Below, piece by piece: positions 36,385-45,450 of a stretch of DNA of 64,000 nt (its first letter is position 1; the number at the start of each line of letters is the position of its first letter). The translations under genes and the position numbers were made by a program. The stretch is from the NCBI GenBank assembly GCA_018242725.1, contig JAFEBI010000004.1:62001-126000 (forward strand), in the 5' to 3' direction. The notes under the pieces are model-generated. The model was not told where the DNA came from, searched no databases, and was given only the letters and a program-made list of their open reading frames with translations. Source of the DNA: Nitrospira sp. Lineage in GTDB: Bacteria > Nitrospirota > Nitrospiria > Nitrospirales > Nitrospiraceae.

Positions 36385-37278
36385 TTAGGCTTTGTTAGGA
36401 ATTGCAGCAGCCGGCTTGGCAAGAAATTCCTTGTAGCCATAGCGCTCAGTGAGGTACTGCTTCGCTTCTTCGCTGACATACTCCGTGAACTGATACCGAT
36501 CATTTTCAACCGTCTTCGCGTCTTCCATGACCTTGTCGGTCGGAATGGCGTATTCAATATTGCACGATGTGTACGCTTGGATATAGGTCGATCCGACTTC
36601 GCGCGCGATGAGCACGGCCTTTTTGATGACACTTTCCACACGACGCGGATTATTTGGCACCACGGTCGCCACATAGGCACAGCCCGCGACCTTCGCCATC
36701 TGCAGCATGTCCATCTTCTCGAACTTCTTCCCGAGGGGAGCCATCTTCAACACGGCACCACGGTTGGTCATTCCACTTTCTTGACCACCAGTATTTCCGT
36801 ACACTTCATTGTCCAACATGATGGTCGTAAAGCGTTCCTTGCGGAACCATGAATGGAGTACCTGCTGAAATCCGATGTCGGCCGTTCCTCCGTCGCCGGC
36901 CATCACGACTACATCTTTAGGCTTGTCGCCGAAGCGAAGACGAAGGCCACGCGAGAGGCCGCTTGCCACTCCGTTTTGATCACCGTAGTTGCCGTAGACA
37001 AAGGGAATCGCAGCTTGTGAAATGGCGAGACGACCACAACCGGCAGTCCCGACGGTAATTGTATCTTCCGGATTGGGAAACGCCACCATGGCCAGACGAA
37101 TGAAGAGCGTCATTGCACAACCTGCACACATGGGATGCTCTTCGAGCACTTCCTTGAAGCTGCCTACCTGTGAAACCGAGACCTTCTTACCAAACGGTCC
37201 ATGCTCTACCAAGTCTCGATATTCTTTTGGCATAAACTTTTCAAATCCGTTGGAGAATTTGACATAATCAAGGCTCAT
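36385..37278 (-). CDS. forB: 2-oxoacid:ferredoxin oxidoreductase beta subunit
   Basis: A 297-residue PorB-type subunit that binds thiamine diphosphate and an iron-sulfur cluster. The TPP motif is visible as MAGDGGTADIGFQQVLH running to MLDNEVYGNTGGQ. Cluster cysteines include CAGC near residue 52 and the Cys in VGTAGCGRLA. It is the first gene of the cluster: GGGAGG precedes the ATG, and about 400 bp of non-coding sequence lies upstream. Confidence 0.92.
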   Translation of the reverse strand: MSLDYVKFSNGFEKFMPKEYRDLVEHGPFGKKVSVSQVGSFKEVLEEHPMCAGCAMTLFIRLAMVAFPNPEDTITVGTAGCGRLAISQAAIPFVYGNYGDQNGVASGLSRGLRLRFGDKPKDVVVMAGDGGTADIGFQQVLHSWFRKERFTTIMLDNEVYGNTGGQESGMTNRGAVLKMAPLGKKFEKMDMLQMAKVAGCAYVATVVPNNPRRVESVIKKAVLIAREVGSTYIQAYTSCNIEYAIPTDKVMEDAKTVENDRYQFTEYVSEEAKQYLTERYGYKEFLAKPAAAIPNKA

Positions 37279-37695
37279 TACGCACCTCCCTTATATCGTT
37301 GGCAACGGCATGCCGCTGCTTATATTTTTGTCACGCTACCGAATCATGACTCGCGAAATAAAACTTGAGGACTTGAGGGTTTGAACTATTCGGCACGCCC
37401 TAACCGAACCACCAGACCCCAGGCATCCTAGCAAAGCCCAAAAAAGGCTGTCAATGATTTGTACGGCCTTTTGTCGACACCGTACGATTGCTCCACCCAC
37501 TCTATACTGTCCACCTAAACTTACAGGAATATAGTATAACGCCACGAAAATCAACGCAACTTCAAAGAGGACCCAATGGTTCCAAAAGAAGGCCTAGGTC
37601 CGACGGTCAGACGTAGGCCATTTGCCCCAAGCCATGGAGGGAGCTGGTTGCTTCGGAGATTACTTAACTTACGCCTGGCAATTCATGTTTAGAGA
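37279..37695. other. Intergenic region upstream of the oxidoreductase cluster
   Basis: No gene is supported in these 417 bases. They should contain the leftward promoter of the oxidoreductase cluster, but only loose AT-rich candidates (around 37320-37370) were seen. A short perfect palindrome CGGCATGCCG lies at about 37308-37317, and an AT-rich imperfect inverted repeat lies around 37501-37537. Confidence 0.45.
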
Positions 37696-37724
37696 TTGCC
37701 GATCTACGACAATCTGGTTACACT
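37696..37724 (+). promoter_or_regulatory. Promoter of the MTHFR-C gene, leaderless geometry
   Basis: TTGCCG (37696-37701), 17 bp, TACACT (37719-37724), then seven bases to ATG 37732. Confidence 0.55.
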
Positions 37725-37731
37725 GCGATAC

Positions 37732-37980
37732 ATGTCACTGCGAGTACTGATCCCTGGCGAAGACGAGGCTGGGACCCATGTCGGTGGAGTGCATAAGCGC
37801 CCCCCGATTCCTGATAACACACTCAAAGCCGAGTGCCCCAAATTCATGGCGCATGGTCCCTGCGGAGGAGTCCGGAAAGGTGGCCTGTGTGAAGTTTACC
37901 CGGACATGAAATGTCCATGGGTCTCCCTGTATCTCGAATTGGAGAAGATCGGTCAGACTGAGTGGATGAAACAAATTTAG
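37732..37980 (+). CDS. Stand-alone MTHFR C-terminal (MetV-like) domain
   Basis: An 82-residue protein matching the methylenetetrahydrofolate reductase C-terminal domain: CPKFMAHGPCGGV, then GGLCEVYPDMKCPWVSLY, with four conserved-looking cysteines. This domain is found fused to or partnering MetF in some bacteria, where the Cys set binds zinc or an Fe-S cluster. Here it stands alone, about 5 kb from metF (42508-43395). ATG 37732 is preferred because a promoter ends seven bases upstream; the frame opens at 37696. It may be a partner of MetF, an inference from the domain only. queF follows 20 bases later. Confidence 0.72.
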   Translation: MSLRVLIPGEDEAGTHVGGVHKRPPIPDNTLKAECPKFMAHGPCGGVRKGGLCEVYPDMKCPWVSLYLELEKIGQTEWMKQI

Positions 37981-38000
37981 CCTGATGTGAGGCATGCACC

Positions 38001-38423
38001 GTGAGACAGGAAAAGGTCAGAAGAAAGCCCAAGGTCACGAAACTAGGCTACAATGAGCGGCACGCTAAAAGCGGTATCACAGCGCCTCTGCCAGACATTG
38101 AAACGTTCCCGAATCAGTACACCGGCTATGAGATCACGATCGAGATTCCAGAATACACAGCGATTTGCCCCAAGACAAATTTGCCCGATTTCGGCACCAT
38201 CACACTGCACTACATGCCTGATGAAGCATGCCTGGAATTGAAGGCGTTCAAAATGTACATCCATGCCTATCGGAATCTTGGTATCTTCTACGAGAACGCC
38301 GTCAATCGTATCCTCCAAGATGTCGTCAAATCCTGCCGACCGGTTTGGGCCAAAGTCACCGGCACGTTTACAGCCCGCGGCGGGCTCTGCAGCAAGATCG
38401 AAGCGAAGTATCCTTCACTATAG
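38001..38423 (+). CDS. queF: preQ1 synthase (7-cyano-7-deazaguanine reductase)
   Basis: A 140-residue unimodular QueF (YkvM type), which reduces preQ0 to preQ1 with NADPH in queuosine tRNA modification. Signature residues are visible: YTAICPKTNLPDFG with the nucleophilic Cys and Asp, ELKAFKMY, and FYENAVNRI. GTG 38001 is the start, with GTGAGG nine bases upstream. It follows the MTHFR-C gene by 20 bases and probably shares its transcript. Confidence 0.93.
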   Translation: MRQEKVRRKPKVTKLGYNERHAKSGITAPLPDIETFPNQYTGYEITIEIPEYTAICPKTNLPDFGTITLHYMPDEACLELKAFKMYIHAYRNLGIFYENAVNRILQDVVKSCRPVWAKVTGTFTARGGLCSKIEAKYPSL

Positions 38424-38765
38424 TTATCCCTTTCCTACATTGCCCGTCGAGAAGTAATTCAAACTGATCAACGAATCGCCTGTTCCTCAGGCATCCGTGT
38501 ATTCGCCGTAGGGCGAGCCTCGACGAAACATGCGTAACTCCATCGACCACTATTCGCCTAAGGGAGAATATTTCGTACAGCTCGATTTTTTAAGGAAAGT
38601 ATGATGAGATTTCCCAAGAACTTCGGAGCACCCCAACGAACCACTACTAGGCAGAAGACTCTGGCTATCCGGCAAACGATTGCACACCACGTCACCATCA
38701 TGCGACAGTCATCCCCGCCCACACGATGAACTCGGTTTTCTCCTGCCGATGGAGAAGAGCTTGGC
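38424..38765. other. Intergenic region before the hybrid kinase gene
   Basis: No gene is supported in these 342 bases. Two related short inverted sequences occur: TATTCGCCGTAGGGCGA near 38500 and TATTCGCCTAAGGGAGAATA near 38552-38571; each can form a small hairpin. GGAGAAG just before 38766 is the ribosome-binding site of the kinase gene. Confidence 0.45.
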
Positions 38766-40793
38766 ATGAATAAGCCACCGAAACACCCCCAGACAGAGCA
38801 GGCATTACGGGAAAGCGAAACCAAGTACCGTGAACTGTTCGAATCGTCGCGTGATGCCATCATGTTGCTGTTTCCGCCGGAATGGAAATTCACCACATGC
38901 AATCCTGCAACCGTTACCCTGTTCGGAGCCAAAAGCATCGAGCACTTCACCTCACTCGGCCCATGGGATGTATCGCCTCTTCTACAGCCGGACGGCCAAC
39001 CCTCAGCCGATAAAGCCCCGAAAGTGATTCGACAAGCCATGGAGGACGGATCGCATTTTTTTGAATGGACCCATCGTCGCATCAACGGACCGAACTTCGC
39101 GGCGACCGTCCTGCTGACTCGAATTACTTTGAAGGGACAAATGGGCTTACAGGCCACCGTACGAGACATCAGTGAACAGAAACGCACGGAACAAGCGCTT
39201 CGCGACTTGTCGGAGTTTCAGAAGGCGATCCTAGACAATGCTGGGCACGCTATCATCTCGACGACACCGGATGGAATCATCCGTGTGTTCAATCCTGCCG
39301 CCGAACAGCTCTTAGGGTATTCAGCCGAGGAATTGATTGAAAAAGAGACGCCCGCAATTTTTCACGATCCCCAAGAAGTGGTGGCACGTGCCCAGGCGTT
39401 TTCTGCGGAGCTTGGTATCGACTTAGAACCCGGCTTTGATGTCTTCGTCGAAAAATGTCGTCGCGGCCTTCCTAACGCCCATGAGTGGACCTACATCAGA
39501 AAAGACGGAAGTCGACTCACCGTCCTCCTGACGACCACTGCTCTACGCAGTCCGGAAGGGACGATCACAAGCTTTTTGGGCGTGGCGTCGGACATTACGA
39601 GGCTCAAGACTGTTCAACAAGAATTGACGCTCGCGAAAGATGCCGCCGAAACGGCCAGTGTCGCTAAATCTCAATTCCTGGCCAATATGAGTCATGAAAT
39701 TCGCACACCAATGAACGGAGTCCTCGGTATGACCGAACTGCTCCTGACGACTCTCCTGACCGATAAACAGCGGCACATGGCTCAGACTGTGCAACAATCT
39801 GCCGCCTCGTTGCTCACGATCATCAATGATATCCTGGATTACTCAAAGATTGAGGCCGGGAAACTCCAGCTCGAGCACATCGATATGCATCTCTCCCACC
39901 TCTTCGATGATGCCGTCAGGCTGTTCTCCGAAGGCGCTCGCCAAAAAGGGCTCTCCCTGTCCGTCGAAATAGCGCCGGATATTCCCACTGCACTTCGAGG
40001 AGACCCCATACGATTAAGACAGATTCTCCTGAATCTCATCGGAAACGCCGTTAAATTCACCGCCAGCGGATCGATCACCGTGAGCGCGGTCTGTCTCAAG
40101 CGTTCCGCCGAACAGATTCTGCTTCGAGTAACTGTTCGTGATACGGGCATCGGGATTCCACCTGAATCCCAGGCCCACGTTTTCGACGCATTCGCCCAAG
40201 CCGATGGATCGACGACGCGCAAGTTTGGGGGCACTGGGCTCGGCCTCACGATCGTCAAACAACTTGTTCACTTGATGGGAGGAACCGTTGATCTCGAAAG
40301 CACGCCGGGTCTCGGCTCAACCTTTGGGCTTATTGTCCCGCTGGAGGTTCGTCCGGACAACAAGTTGTCATCAGCTATCCTACAGTCTCAACAGAGTACA
40401 GCCACTCTCTGCGGGAAAATCTTGCTCGCAGAAGACAACGTTGTGAATCGTGAAATCGCTGTGGCGATGCTGGAGCTATTAGGATGTACGGTGGATATCG
40501 CTGAGGACGGACAGGAAGCACTCACCGCAGTCGACGCCCAATCCTACGATGTCGTTCTCATGGATTGCCAGATGCCCAACCTCGATGGATTGGAAGCCTC
40601 TCGGTTGATTCGTGAACAAGAAAGACACCACCCACATCGCCGCCGTCTCCCCATTGTCGCGCTCACAGCCAATGCGATGGAAGGCGATCGAGAACAGTGT
40701 CTGGCGGCCGGGATGGACGGGTACCTGGCCAAACCCTTTACTTTTGATCAGCTGCATAACGCATTGGCGCTCTGGTTGAAAAACGCGGCCTGA
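38766..40793 (+). CDS. Hybrid sensor histidine kinase (PAS-PAS-HisKA-HATPase-REC)
   Basis: A 675-residue soluble hybrid kinase. Two PAS domains (about 12-130 and 145-270) precede a coiled linker, the HisKA domain with phospho-acceptor His310 in MSHEIRTPMNG, and a HATPase domain (NLIGNAVKFT, DTGIGIP, GGTGLGLTI). The C-terminal receiver (ILLAEDNVVN to the end) has phospho-acceptor Asp600 in VVLMDCQMPNLDG. No membrane helices are present, so the signal is probably intracellular. No partner response regulator is nearby. ATG 38766 has GGAGAAG upstream. Confidence 0.9.
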   Translation: MNKPPKHPQTEQALRESETKYRELFESSRDAIMLLFPPEWKFTTCNPATVTLFGAKSIEHFTSLGPWDVSPLLQPDGQPSADKAPKVIRQAMEDGSHFFEWTHRRINGPNFAATVLLTRITLKGQMGLQATVRDISEQKRTEQALRDLSEFQKAILDNAGHAIISTTPDGIIRVFNPAAEQLLGYSAEELIEKETPAIFHDPQEVVARAQAFSAELGIDLEPGFDVFVEKCRRGLPNAHEWTYIRKDGSRLTVLLTTTALRSPEGTITSFLGVASDITRLKTVQQELTLAKDAAETASVAKSQFLANMSHEIRTPMNGVLGMTELLLTTLLTDKQRHMAQTVQQSAASLLTIINDILDYSKIEAGKLQLEHIDMHLSHLFDDAVRLFSEGARQKGLSLSVEIAPDIPTALRGDPIRLRQILLNLIGNAVKFTASGSITVSAVCLKRSAEQILLRVTVRDTGIGIPPESQAHVFDAFAQADGSTTRKFGGTGLGLTIVKQLVHLMGGTVDLESTPGLGSTFGLIVPLEVRPDNKLSSAILQSQQSTATLCGKILLAEDNVVNREIAVAMLELLGCTVDIAEDGQEALTAVDAQSYDVVLMDCQMPNLDGLEASRLIREQERHHPHRRRLPIVALTANAMEGDREQCLAAGMDGYLAKPFTFDQLHNALALWLKNAA

Positions 40794-40853
40794 AAAGCAT
40801 GCGCACCGTGAAGCTCCGCGGCTGAGCCTGATCAGAATTTCGCAGCAAAGTGC

Positions 40854-40882
40854 TTGCACCGTCAGACACGCCGCAGTACCCT
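40854..40882 (+). promoter_or_regulatory. Promoter of apaH, very short leader
   Basis: TTGCAC (40854-40859), 17 bp, TACCCT (40877-40882), then 11 bases to ATG 40894. The predicted leader is only about four bases. Confidence 0.5.
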
Positions 40883-40893
40883 CAAGACAACTC

Positions 40894-41712
40894 ATGGCCA
40901 CCTACGCGATCGGCGATGTGCAGGGTTGTTACGAGCCCTTGCAACGTCTGCTCCAGCATATTCGATTTGATCCTTCCAGGGATCGCCTCTGGTTTGTCGG
41001 CGATCTGGTGAACCGTGGCCCCGACTCACTGAGTGTCCTCCGCTTGATCAAACAACTTGGAGAGAAAGCGGTTGCTGTCTTGGGCAACCATGACCTATTC
41101 CTTTTGTCCGTGGCCGAGAACATTGTCAGGCTTCGCCCCGAGGACACTCTGCAATCCATTCTTGACGCACCCGATCGCGACGAGCTCCTCACATGGCTAC
41201 GTCACCAACACCTGCTCTATCGTGAAGGCTCGTTTGCTATGGTCCATGCGGGCTTGCTCCCGCAATGGACAGTCGATAACGCTGAGAAACTGGCTCGGGA
41301 AGTTGAGACCGGCTTACAAGGTCCTTCCTACCGAGATATTCTCAAAGCCTTGTATCCGAGTAAACGCCTCCAATGGTCTCCGGATCTGACTGGTCCCACT
41401 CGACTTGCCGCCATCATCAAAGTGCTCACCAGACTCCGCGCCTGTTCAGCAGATGGGCAAATGGAATCGTCCTTTAATGGCCCCCCTGAAGGAATCCCTT
41501 CCGGATACTCTCCTTGGTTTAAGATCAAGGGCCGGAAGCATCGTGACACGACGATTGTCTGCGGGCATTGGGCTGCCTTGGGGCTTCACTGCGAAGACCA
41601 TCTTCTTTCGATCGATAGTGGTTGCGTGTGGGGAAGAGAGCTTACTGCCGTATGCCTGGAAGACCAGAACTTTTTCCAGGTACCTTGCACGGAGGTGACC
41701 GGCCAAGACTAA
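40894..41712 (+). CDS. apaH: Symmetrical bis(5'-nucleosyl)-tetraphosphatase
   Basis: A 272-residue ApaH that cleaves Ap4A symmetrically to two ADP and, in proteobacteria, also removes Np4 caps from RNA. The metallophosphatase motifs are in order: YAIGDVQGCYEPL, FVGDLVNRGPDSL, LGNHDLFLL, VHAG, and GHWAALG near the C-terminus. It is monocistronic in appearance, converging on panB with eight bases between the stops. Confidence 0.94.
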   Translation: MATYAIGDVQGCYEPLQRLLQHIRFDPSRDRLWFVGDLVNRGPDSLSVLRLIKQLGEKAVAVLGNHDLFLLSVAENIVRLRPEDTLQSILDAPDRDELLTWLRHQHLLYREGSFAMVHAGLLPQWTVDNAEKLAREVETGLQGPSYRDILKALYPSKRLQWSPDLTGPTRLAAIIKVLTRLRACSADGQMESSFNGPPEGIPSGYSPWFKIKGRKHRDTTIVCGHWAALGLHCEDHLLSIDSGCVWGRELTAVCLEDQNFFQVPCTEVTGQD

Positions 41713-41719
41713 ATACCGG

Positions 41720-42508
41720 TCAATGATAGCTTTCTGAGTCGCTAGGGAATCTCCCCTGCTCGACTTCTTCTTTGTACTGGCTTAGCGCTTGAATCGCATC
41801 AGTCTTAAGATGCGCGTAGGTCTTCACAAATTTGGGAACGAAGGCATCGAAGAGCCCGAGGAGATCGTAGAGCACAAGAACTTGGCCGTCACAATGCGGC
41901 CCCGCCCCAATCCCGATGGTGGAAATCGACAGCGCCTGGGTGACCTTTCTGGCAAGCTCGGCTGGGATCGCCTCCAACACAAGAGCAAATGCTCCAGCTG
42001 CTTCAAGCGCTCTCGCATCGTCCAGCAATTTGGCAGCCTGATCCTCCACCTTTCCTTGAACTTTATATCCACCGAGCGAATGAACGGATTGGGGTGTCAT
42101 GCCCAGATGGCCCACGACGGGAATCCCTAGGCTGGTCATCGCTTTCACCCGATCAGCCATGACGGCACCGCCTTCGAGCTTGACCGCAGCGGCGCCGGCC
42201 TGGAGCAATCGACCTGCGTTACGCACCGCTTCTTCGGTGCTGATCTGATAGGACATAAACGGCATATCACCGATGACCAGAGCGCGTGGCGCAGCCCTCA
42301 CCACTAGCTCGGTGTGGTAAATCATATCCTCCATCGTTACAGAAAGCGTATTAGCCTTTCCCTGCACGACCACGCCTAGAGAATCTCCAACCAAGATGAC
42401 CCGGATACCCGCTTGCTCGACAATGCTTGCAAACAACGCATCGTAGGCTGTGACAACGACGAGCTTCTTACGTTCTCGTTTGTACTGCTGGACTTCGAGG
42501 ATCGTCAT
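41720..42508 (-). CDS. panB: 3-methyl-2-oxobutanoate hydroxymethyltransferase
   Basis: A 262-residue PanB, the first step of pantothenate synthesis, transferring a hydroxymethyl group from 5,10-methylene-THF to 2-oxoisovalerate. Landmarks are VVTAYDALFASIVEQAG, LVGDSLGVVVQG, AAVKLEGG, PVVGHLGMTPQSVHSLGGYKVQG and GIGAGPHCDGQVLVLYD. Its ATG overlaps the metF stop by one base (TAATG), and both enzymes use methylene-THF, as does FolD upstream: a coherent one-carbon operon. Confidence 0.95.
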   Translation of the reverse strand: MTILEVQQYKRERKKLVVVTAYDALFASIVEQAGIRVILVGDSLGVVVQGKANTLSVTMEDMIYHTELVVRAAPRALVIGDMPFMSYQISTEEAVRNAGRLLQAGAAAVKLEGGAVMADRVKAMTSLGIPVVGHLGMTPQSVHSLGGYKVQGKVEDQAAKLLDDARALEAAGAFALVLEAIPAELARKVTQALSISTIGIGAGPHCDGQVLVLYDLLGLFDAFVPKFVKTYAHLKTDAIQALSQYKEEVEQGRFPSDSESYH

Positions 42509-43395
42509 TAGCCCAATTCTGCCTTGGTGATGATCTCCGCCAATCGATGCGTGGCCTTGATCGCCATGATATGGACTCCGTCACAATGGGGGCGTACTGC
42601 CTTGATTGATCGCACGGCAATATCGACACCGACATCTTCAGCCCGATCTCCGGCGGCCTTGAGCTCATCAATCATCTCTTGCGGTACGGACATGCCGGGG
42701 ATATTGGCGTTCATGAATTCGGCCATCTTGTGATTCCGCAAGACGAGAATTCCCGCCAGCACCTTCACATTGAATGGCCGCACCTGTTTCATAAAGCCAG
42801 CAAAGACATCGGGATTATAGACCGCTTGGGTCTGGAAAAACTGAGCACCGGCTTTCACTTTCACTTCAAATTTTGCCAGCACAGGTCCGACGAGATCGGC
42901 CTCCGGTGTGACGGCTGCCCCGATCGTGAATGCCGTGGATCCGTCCAGTTTGTTGCCCATCATATCTTTACCGTTGTTCAAGCCCCGCACCAGCTGCATG
43001 ACTTGGACCGAATCAAGGTCATAGACTGGCTTGGCTTCTTTGTGGTCTCCCACTGTGGGATAATCACCGGTGAGGCACAAAATGTTCCTGATCCCAAGCA
43101 TGTGAGCGCCCATCAGATCCGATTGCATGGCAATCCGATTGCGGTCACGACAGGTCAGTTGCATCACAGGATCATGCCCCAACTCATACAGCAAGCGACA
43201 GACTGGAAGAGATCCTGCGCGAACGACTGCAGCGGTGTTGTCGGTGATATTCACGCCGTGAACACGCCCCACCAGCTGTTTGGCATTCTCCAGAACTGCG
43301 GAGATATTCGTCCCCTTGGGAGGGTTATATTCAACGGTGACGGCGAAGGTCCCGCGAGTCAGGACATCGATCAAACGCTGCGGCTCTCGGCTCAT
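42508..43395 (-). CDS. metF: Methylenetetrahydrofolate reductase
   Basis: A 295-residue MTHFR with an FAD-binding TIM barrel. It reduces methylene-THF to methyl-THF. Landmarks are TVEYNPPKG, GVNITDN, CRDRNRIAMQSDLMGAHMLG, LCLTGD, and FFQTQAVYNPDVFAGF. It carries no MTHFR_C extension; a separate protein with that domain is encoded at 37732. It sits between folD and panB in a leftward operon. Confidence 0.94.
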   Translation of the reverse strand: MSREPQRLIDVLTRGTFAVTVEYNPPKGTNISAVLENAKQLVGRVHGVNITDNTAAVVRAGSLPVCRLLYELGHDPVMQLTCRDRNRIAMQSDLMGAHMLGIRNILCLTGDYPTVGDHKEAKPVYDLDSVQVMQLVRGLNNGKDMMGNKLDGSTAFTIGAAVTPEADLVGPVLAKFEVKVKAGAQFFQTQAVYNPDVFAGFMKQVRPFNVKVLAGILVLRNHKMAEFMNANIPGMSVPQEMIDELKAAGDRAEDVGVDIAVRSIKAVRPHCDGVHIMAIKATHRLAEIITKAELG

Positions 43396-43405
43396 GATCG
43401 CCCTC

Positions 43406-44266
43406 TCATTTCAGCCCTGCGGATCGTTTCGCGGACTCGACCGTATTCTCTAACAACATGGCAATCGTCATAGGCCCCACCCCCCCTGGCACCGGACTAA
43501 TCCAGCCAGCCTTCTGTTTCACCGGCTCAAAATCCACATCACCGCACAGCTTCCCCTCCGGCGTCTTGTTCGTGCCCACATCGATGACCACCGCGCCTTC
43601 GCGTACCATGTCCGCCGTAACAAACTTCGCTTTCCCGATCGCAACGAGCAATAAGTCAGCTTCGCGGCAGACTGCGGGAAGATCCTTCGTTTTTGAATGA
43701 CAAATTGTGACGGTCGCGTTCCGCTGCAGCAACATCAGTGCCAGCGGTTTCCCCACAATGTTGCTCCGTCCGACGACAACAGCCCGTTTCCCCTCAATGG
43801 TCACCCCGGCAGATTCAATCATCTTGATCACGCCTTTGGGCGTACAAGCTTCAAACACGGGGTGCCCCTCCACCAGTCGGCCGAAGTTGTAGGGATGAAA
43901 CCCGTCTGCATCCTTAAACGGAGAAACAGCCTCGAGAATCATCTTGCTATCGATATGCTTGGGCAGGGGTAGCTGAACCAGGATGCCATGAATTTTGGGA
44001 TCTGCATTCTTTTTTTCGATAAGCGCCAGCAAGTCAGCCTGACTCGTAGTGGCTGGGAGCTTGTGGTCGTCAACATAGATGCCAGCCATTTCACAGGCCT
44101 TTTGTTTGTTTTTTACATAGACATGTGAGGCAGGATCATCGCCGACCAAGATGGTGGCGAGACCAGGCACGATCCCCTTTTTCGTCAATAGATCTGCCGA
44201 TTCTTGTGCCAGCCGATCACGGACCTGCTGCGCCAATGCTTTGCCATCAATCAATTGTGCGGCCAC
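43406..44266 (-). CDS. folD: Methylenetetrahydrofolate dehydrogenase / cyclohydrolase
   Basis: A 286-residue bifunctional FolD that interconverts methylene-, methenyl- and formyl-THF. The active-site segment SHVYVKNKQKACEMAGI with its Lys, the ILVQLPLPKH motif, GRSNIVGKP and PVPGGVGPMTIAML are all present. The start is GTG 44266 with GGGAGGAAG upstream. It is the first gene of the folD-metF-panB operon, with a TTGACT-17-TTAAGT promoter upstream. Confidence 0.95.
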   Translation of the reverse strand: MAAQLIDGKALAQQVRDRLAQESADLLTKKGIVPGLATILVGDDPASHVYVKNKQKACEMAGIYVDDHKLPATTSQADLLALIEKKNADPKIHGILVQLPLPKHIDSKMILEAVSPFKDADGFHPYNFGRLVEGHPVFEACTPKGVIKMIESAGVTIEGKRAVVVGRSNIVGKPLALMLLQRNATVTICHSKTKDLPAVCREADLLLVAIGKAKFVTADMVREGAVVIDVGTNKTPEGKLCGDVDFEPVKQKAGWISPVPGGVGPMTIAMLLENTVESAKRSAGLK

Positions 44267-44309
44267 GATCTTCCTCCCTCTCGCAGGTAAGTCAGTAAAT
44301 TTTCTGGCA

Positions 44310-44338
44310 ACTTAACAGGGGAATTTTATGCAAGTCAA
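44310..44338 (-). promoter_or_regulatory. Promoter of folD-metF-panB
   Basis: Minus strand TTGACT (44333-44338), 17 bp, TTAAGT (44310-44315). The leader would be about 38 nt. Confidence 0.5.
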
Positions 44339-44376
44339 CGCCGGACGATGATACGGGGGCAGCTAGGGAAATTTCC

Positions 44377-45450
44377 ATGCACTGTATCCCTCCTCGTCGT
44401 TTCTTGACAGTCTCGTTACCCCTTGGATACGATGATCACAAGTCTAACTCTTGGGATACCCCTCCGTTGCCCTTATCTTCCTCTCAACAACCCATCCTCG
44501 TTGCAGCACTGCTGGTTGGGCTGTCCCTCCCCAGTGAGGCAGCGCAAATCACTGGGTTGGAGACCCCCAATAGCTTTATCGGAGATCCCTCAGGGAAAGA
44601 ATATTTTATCTCCAATATCAATGGAGAACCTGAGGCTCGTGATAATAACGGTTTCATCACGAAACTGAATACCGAGGGGAAGATTATCAGCCTCAAGTTT
44701 ATCCAAGGTGGTGTGACCGACATCGCTCTGCACGCACCCAAGGGCATGGCCCTAGTCGGATCCATCCTCTACGTTGCCGACCTGGATCAACTGAAGGGCT
44801 TTGACAAAACCACCGGCAAACTCGTGATCACCGTCTCCTGTTCGCCGCCGTCCCGATCACCGGTCTCATTGACCGATGTGACGGCTTCACCTGACGGTCT
44901 GCTCTACGTGTCCGATCAGAGCGCCAATTCCATCTACCGCATCACTCCATCGGACAATTATCGGGTCAACCTCTTGATCCACGACGACCGACTCGCAGGC
45001 CCTGCAGGGCTTGCCGTCCACCCCACAACTCACCACCTCATTGCAGTGAGTTGGGACAAGGGAAAAATTCTGGAGATCACCCCTGACGGACAGTTGACCG
45101 AACTGGAGGCGAACGGATTTTTCACCAGTCGGTTCCAAAATCTGAGCGGAGTAGATTTCGATCAGTGGGGGAATATGTATGTGTCGGATCTCACCAAAGG
45201 GAAGATTTGGCGAATGACCAGAGACCACAGATTCCAAGTCATCGCGGAGTATCTCCTGGCTCCGGCCGACATCGGTATCGACCGCACGAACAATCTCATC
45301 TTGGTTCCCTATTACTATGTCCACGCGGCTGAAATGAACGGGCTGGAAACCCCATCATCAGCGAAATCCAAAGGTGAGAAGCGTACCCTCGCCGACTATG
45401 GGTTCATTCCTCCCCCTCAAAAGACAACCCCAGAAGGGTCAACGAAATGA
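44377..45450 (+). CDS. Exported NHL/SMP-30-like beta-propeller protein
   Basis: A protein of up to 357 residues with repeated beta-propeller blades: GFITKLNTEGKIISLKF, DVTASPDGLLYVSDQSANSI, GLAVHPTTHHLIAVSWDKGKI and GVDFDQWGNMYVSDLTKGKI, typical of NHL or SMP-30/gluconolactonase-like propellers. A hydrophobic export signal (PILVAALLVGLSLPSEA) lies about 40 residues after the first ATG. A TTGACA-18-TACGAT sequence at 44404-44433 falls inside the nominal 5' coding part, so the true start may be downstream (for example the TTG codon near 44467) or the 5' end may be altered. The last four bases overlap the next gene (ATGA). Confidence 0.7.
   Translation: MHCIPPRRFLTVSLPLGYDDHKSNSWDTPPLPLSSSQQPILVAALLVGLSLPSEAAQITGLETPNSFIGDPSGKEYFISNINGEPEARDNNGFITKLNTEGKIISLKFIQGGVTDIALHAPKGMALVGSILYVADLDQLKGFDKTTGKLVITVSCSPPSRSPVSLTDVTASPDGLLYVSDQSANSIYRITPSDNYRVNLLIHDDRLAGPAGLAVHPTTHHLIAVSWDKGKILEITPDGQLTELEANGFFTSRFQNLSGVDFDQWGNMYVSDLTKGKIWRMTRDHRFQVIAEYLLAPADIGIDRTNNLILVPYYYVHAAEMNGLETPSSAKSKGEKRTLADYGFIPPPQKTTPEGSTK

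Noticed and set aside
42679-43473. 264-codon plus-strand frame
   Set aside because: Antisense to metF and the folD end, which are unambiguous.
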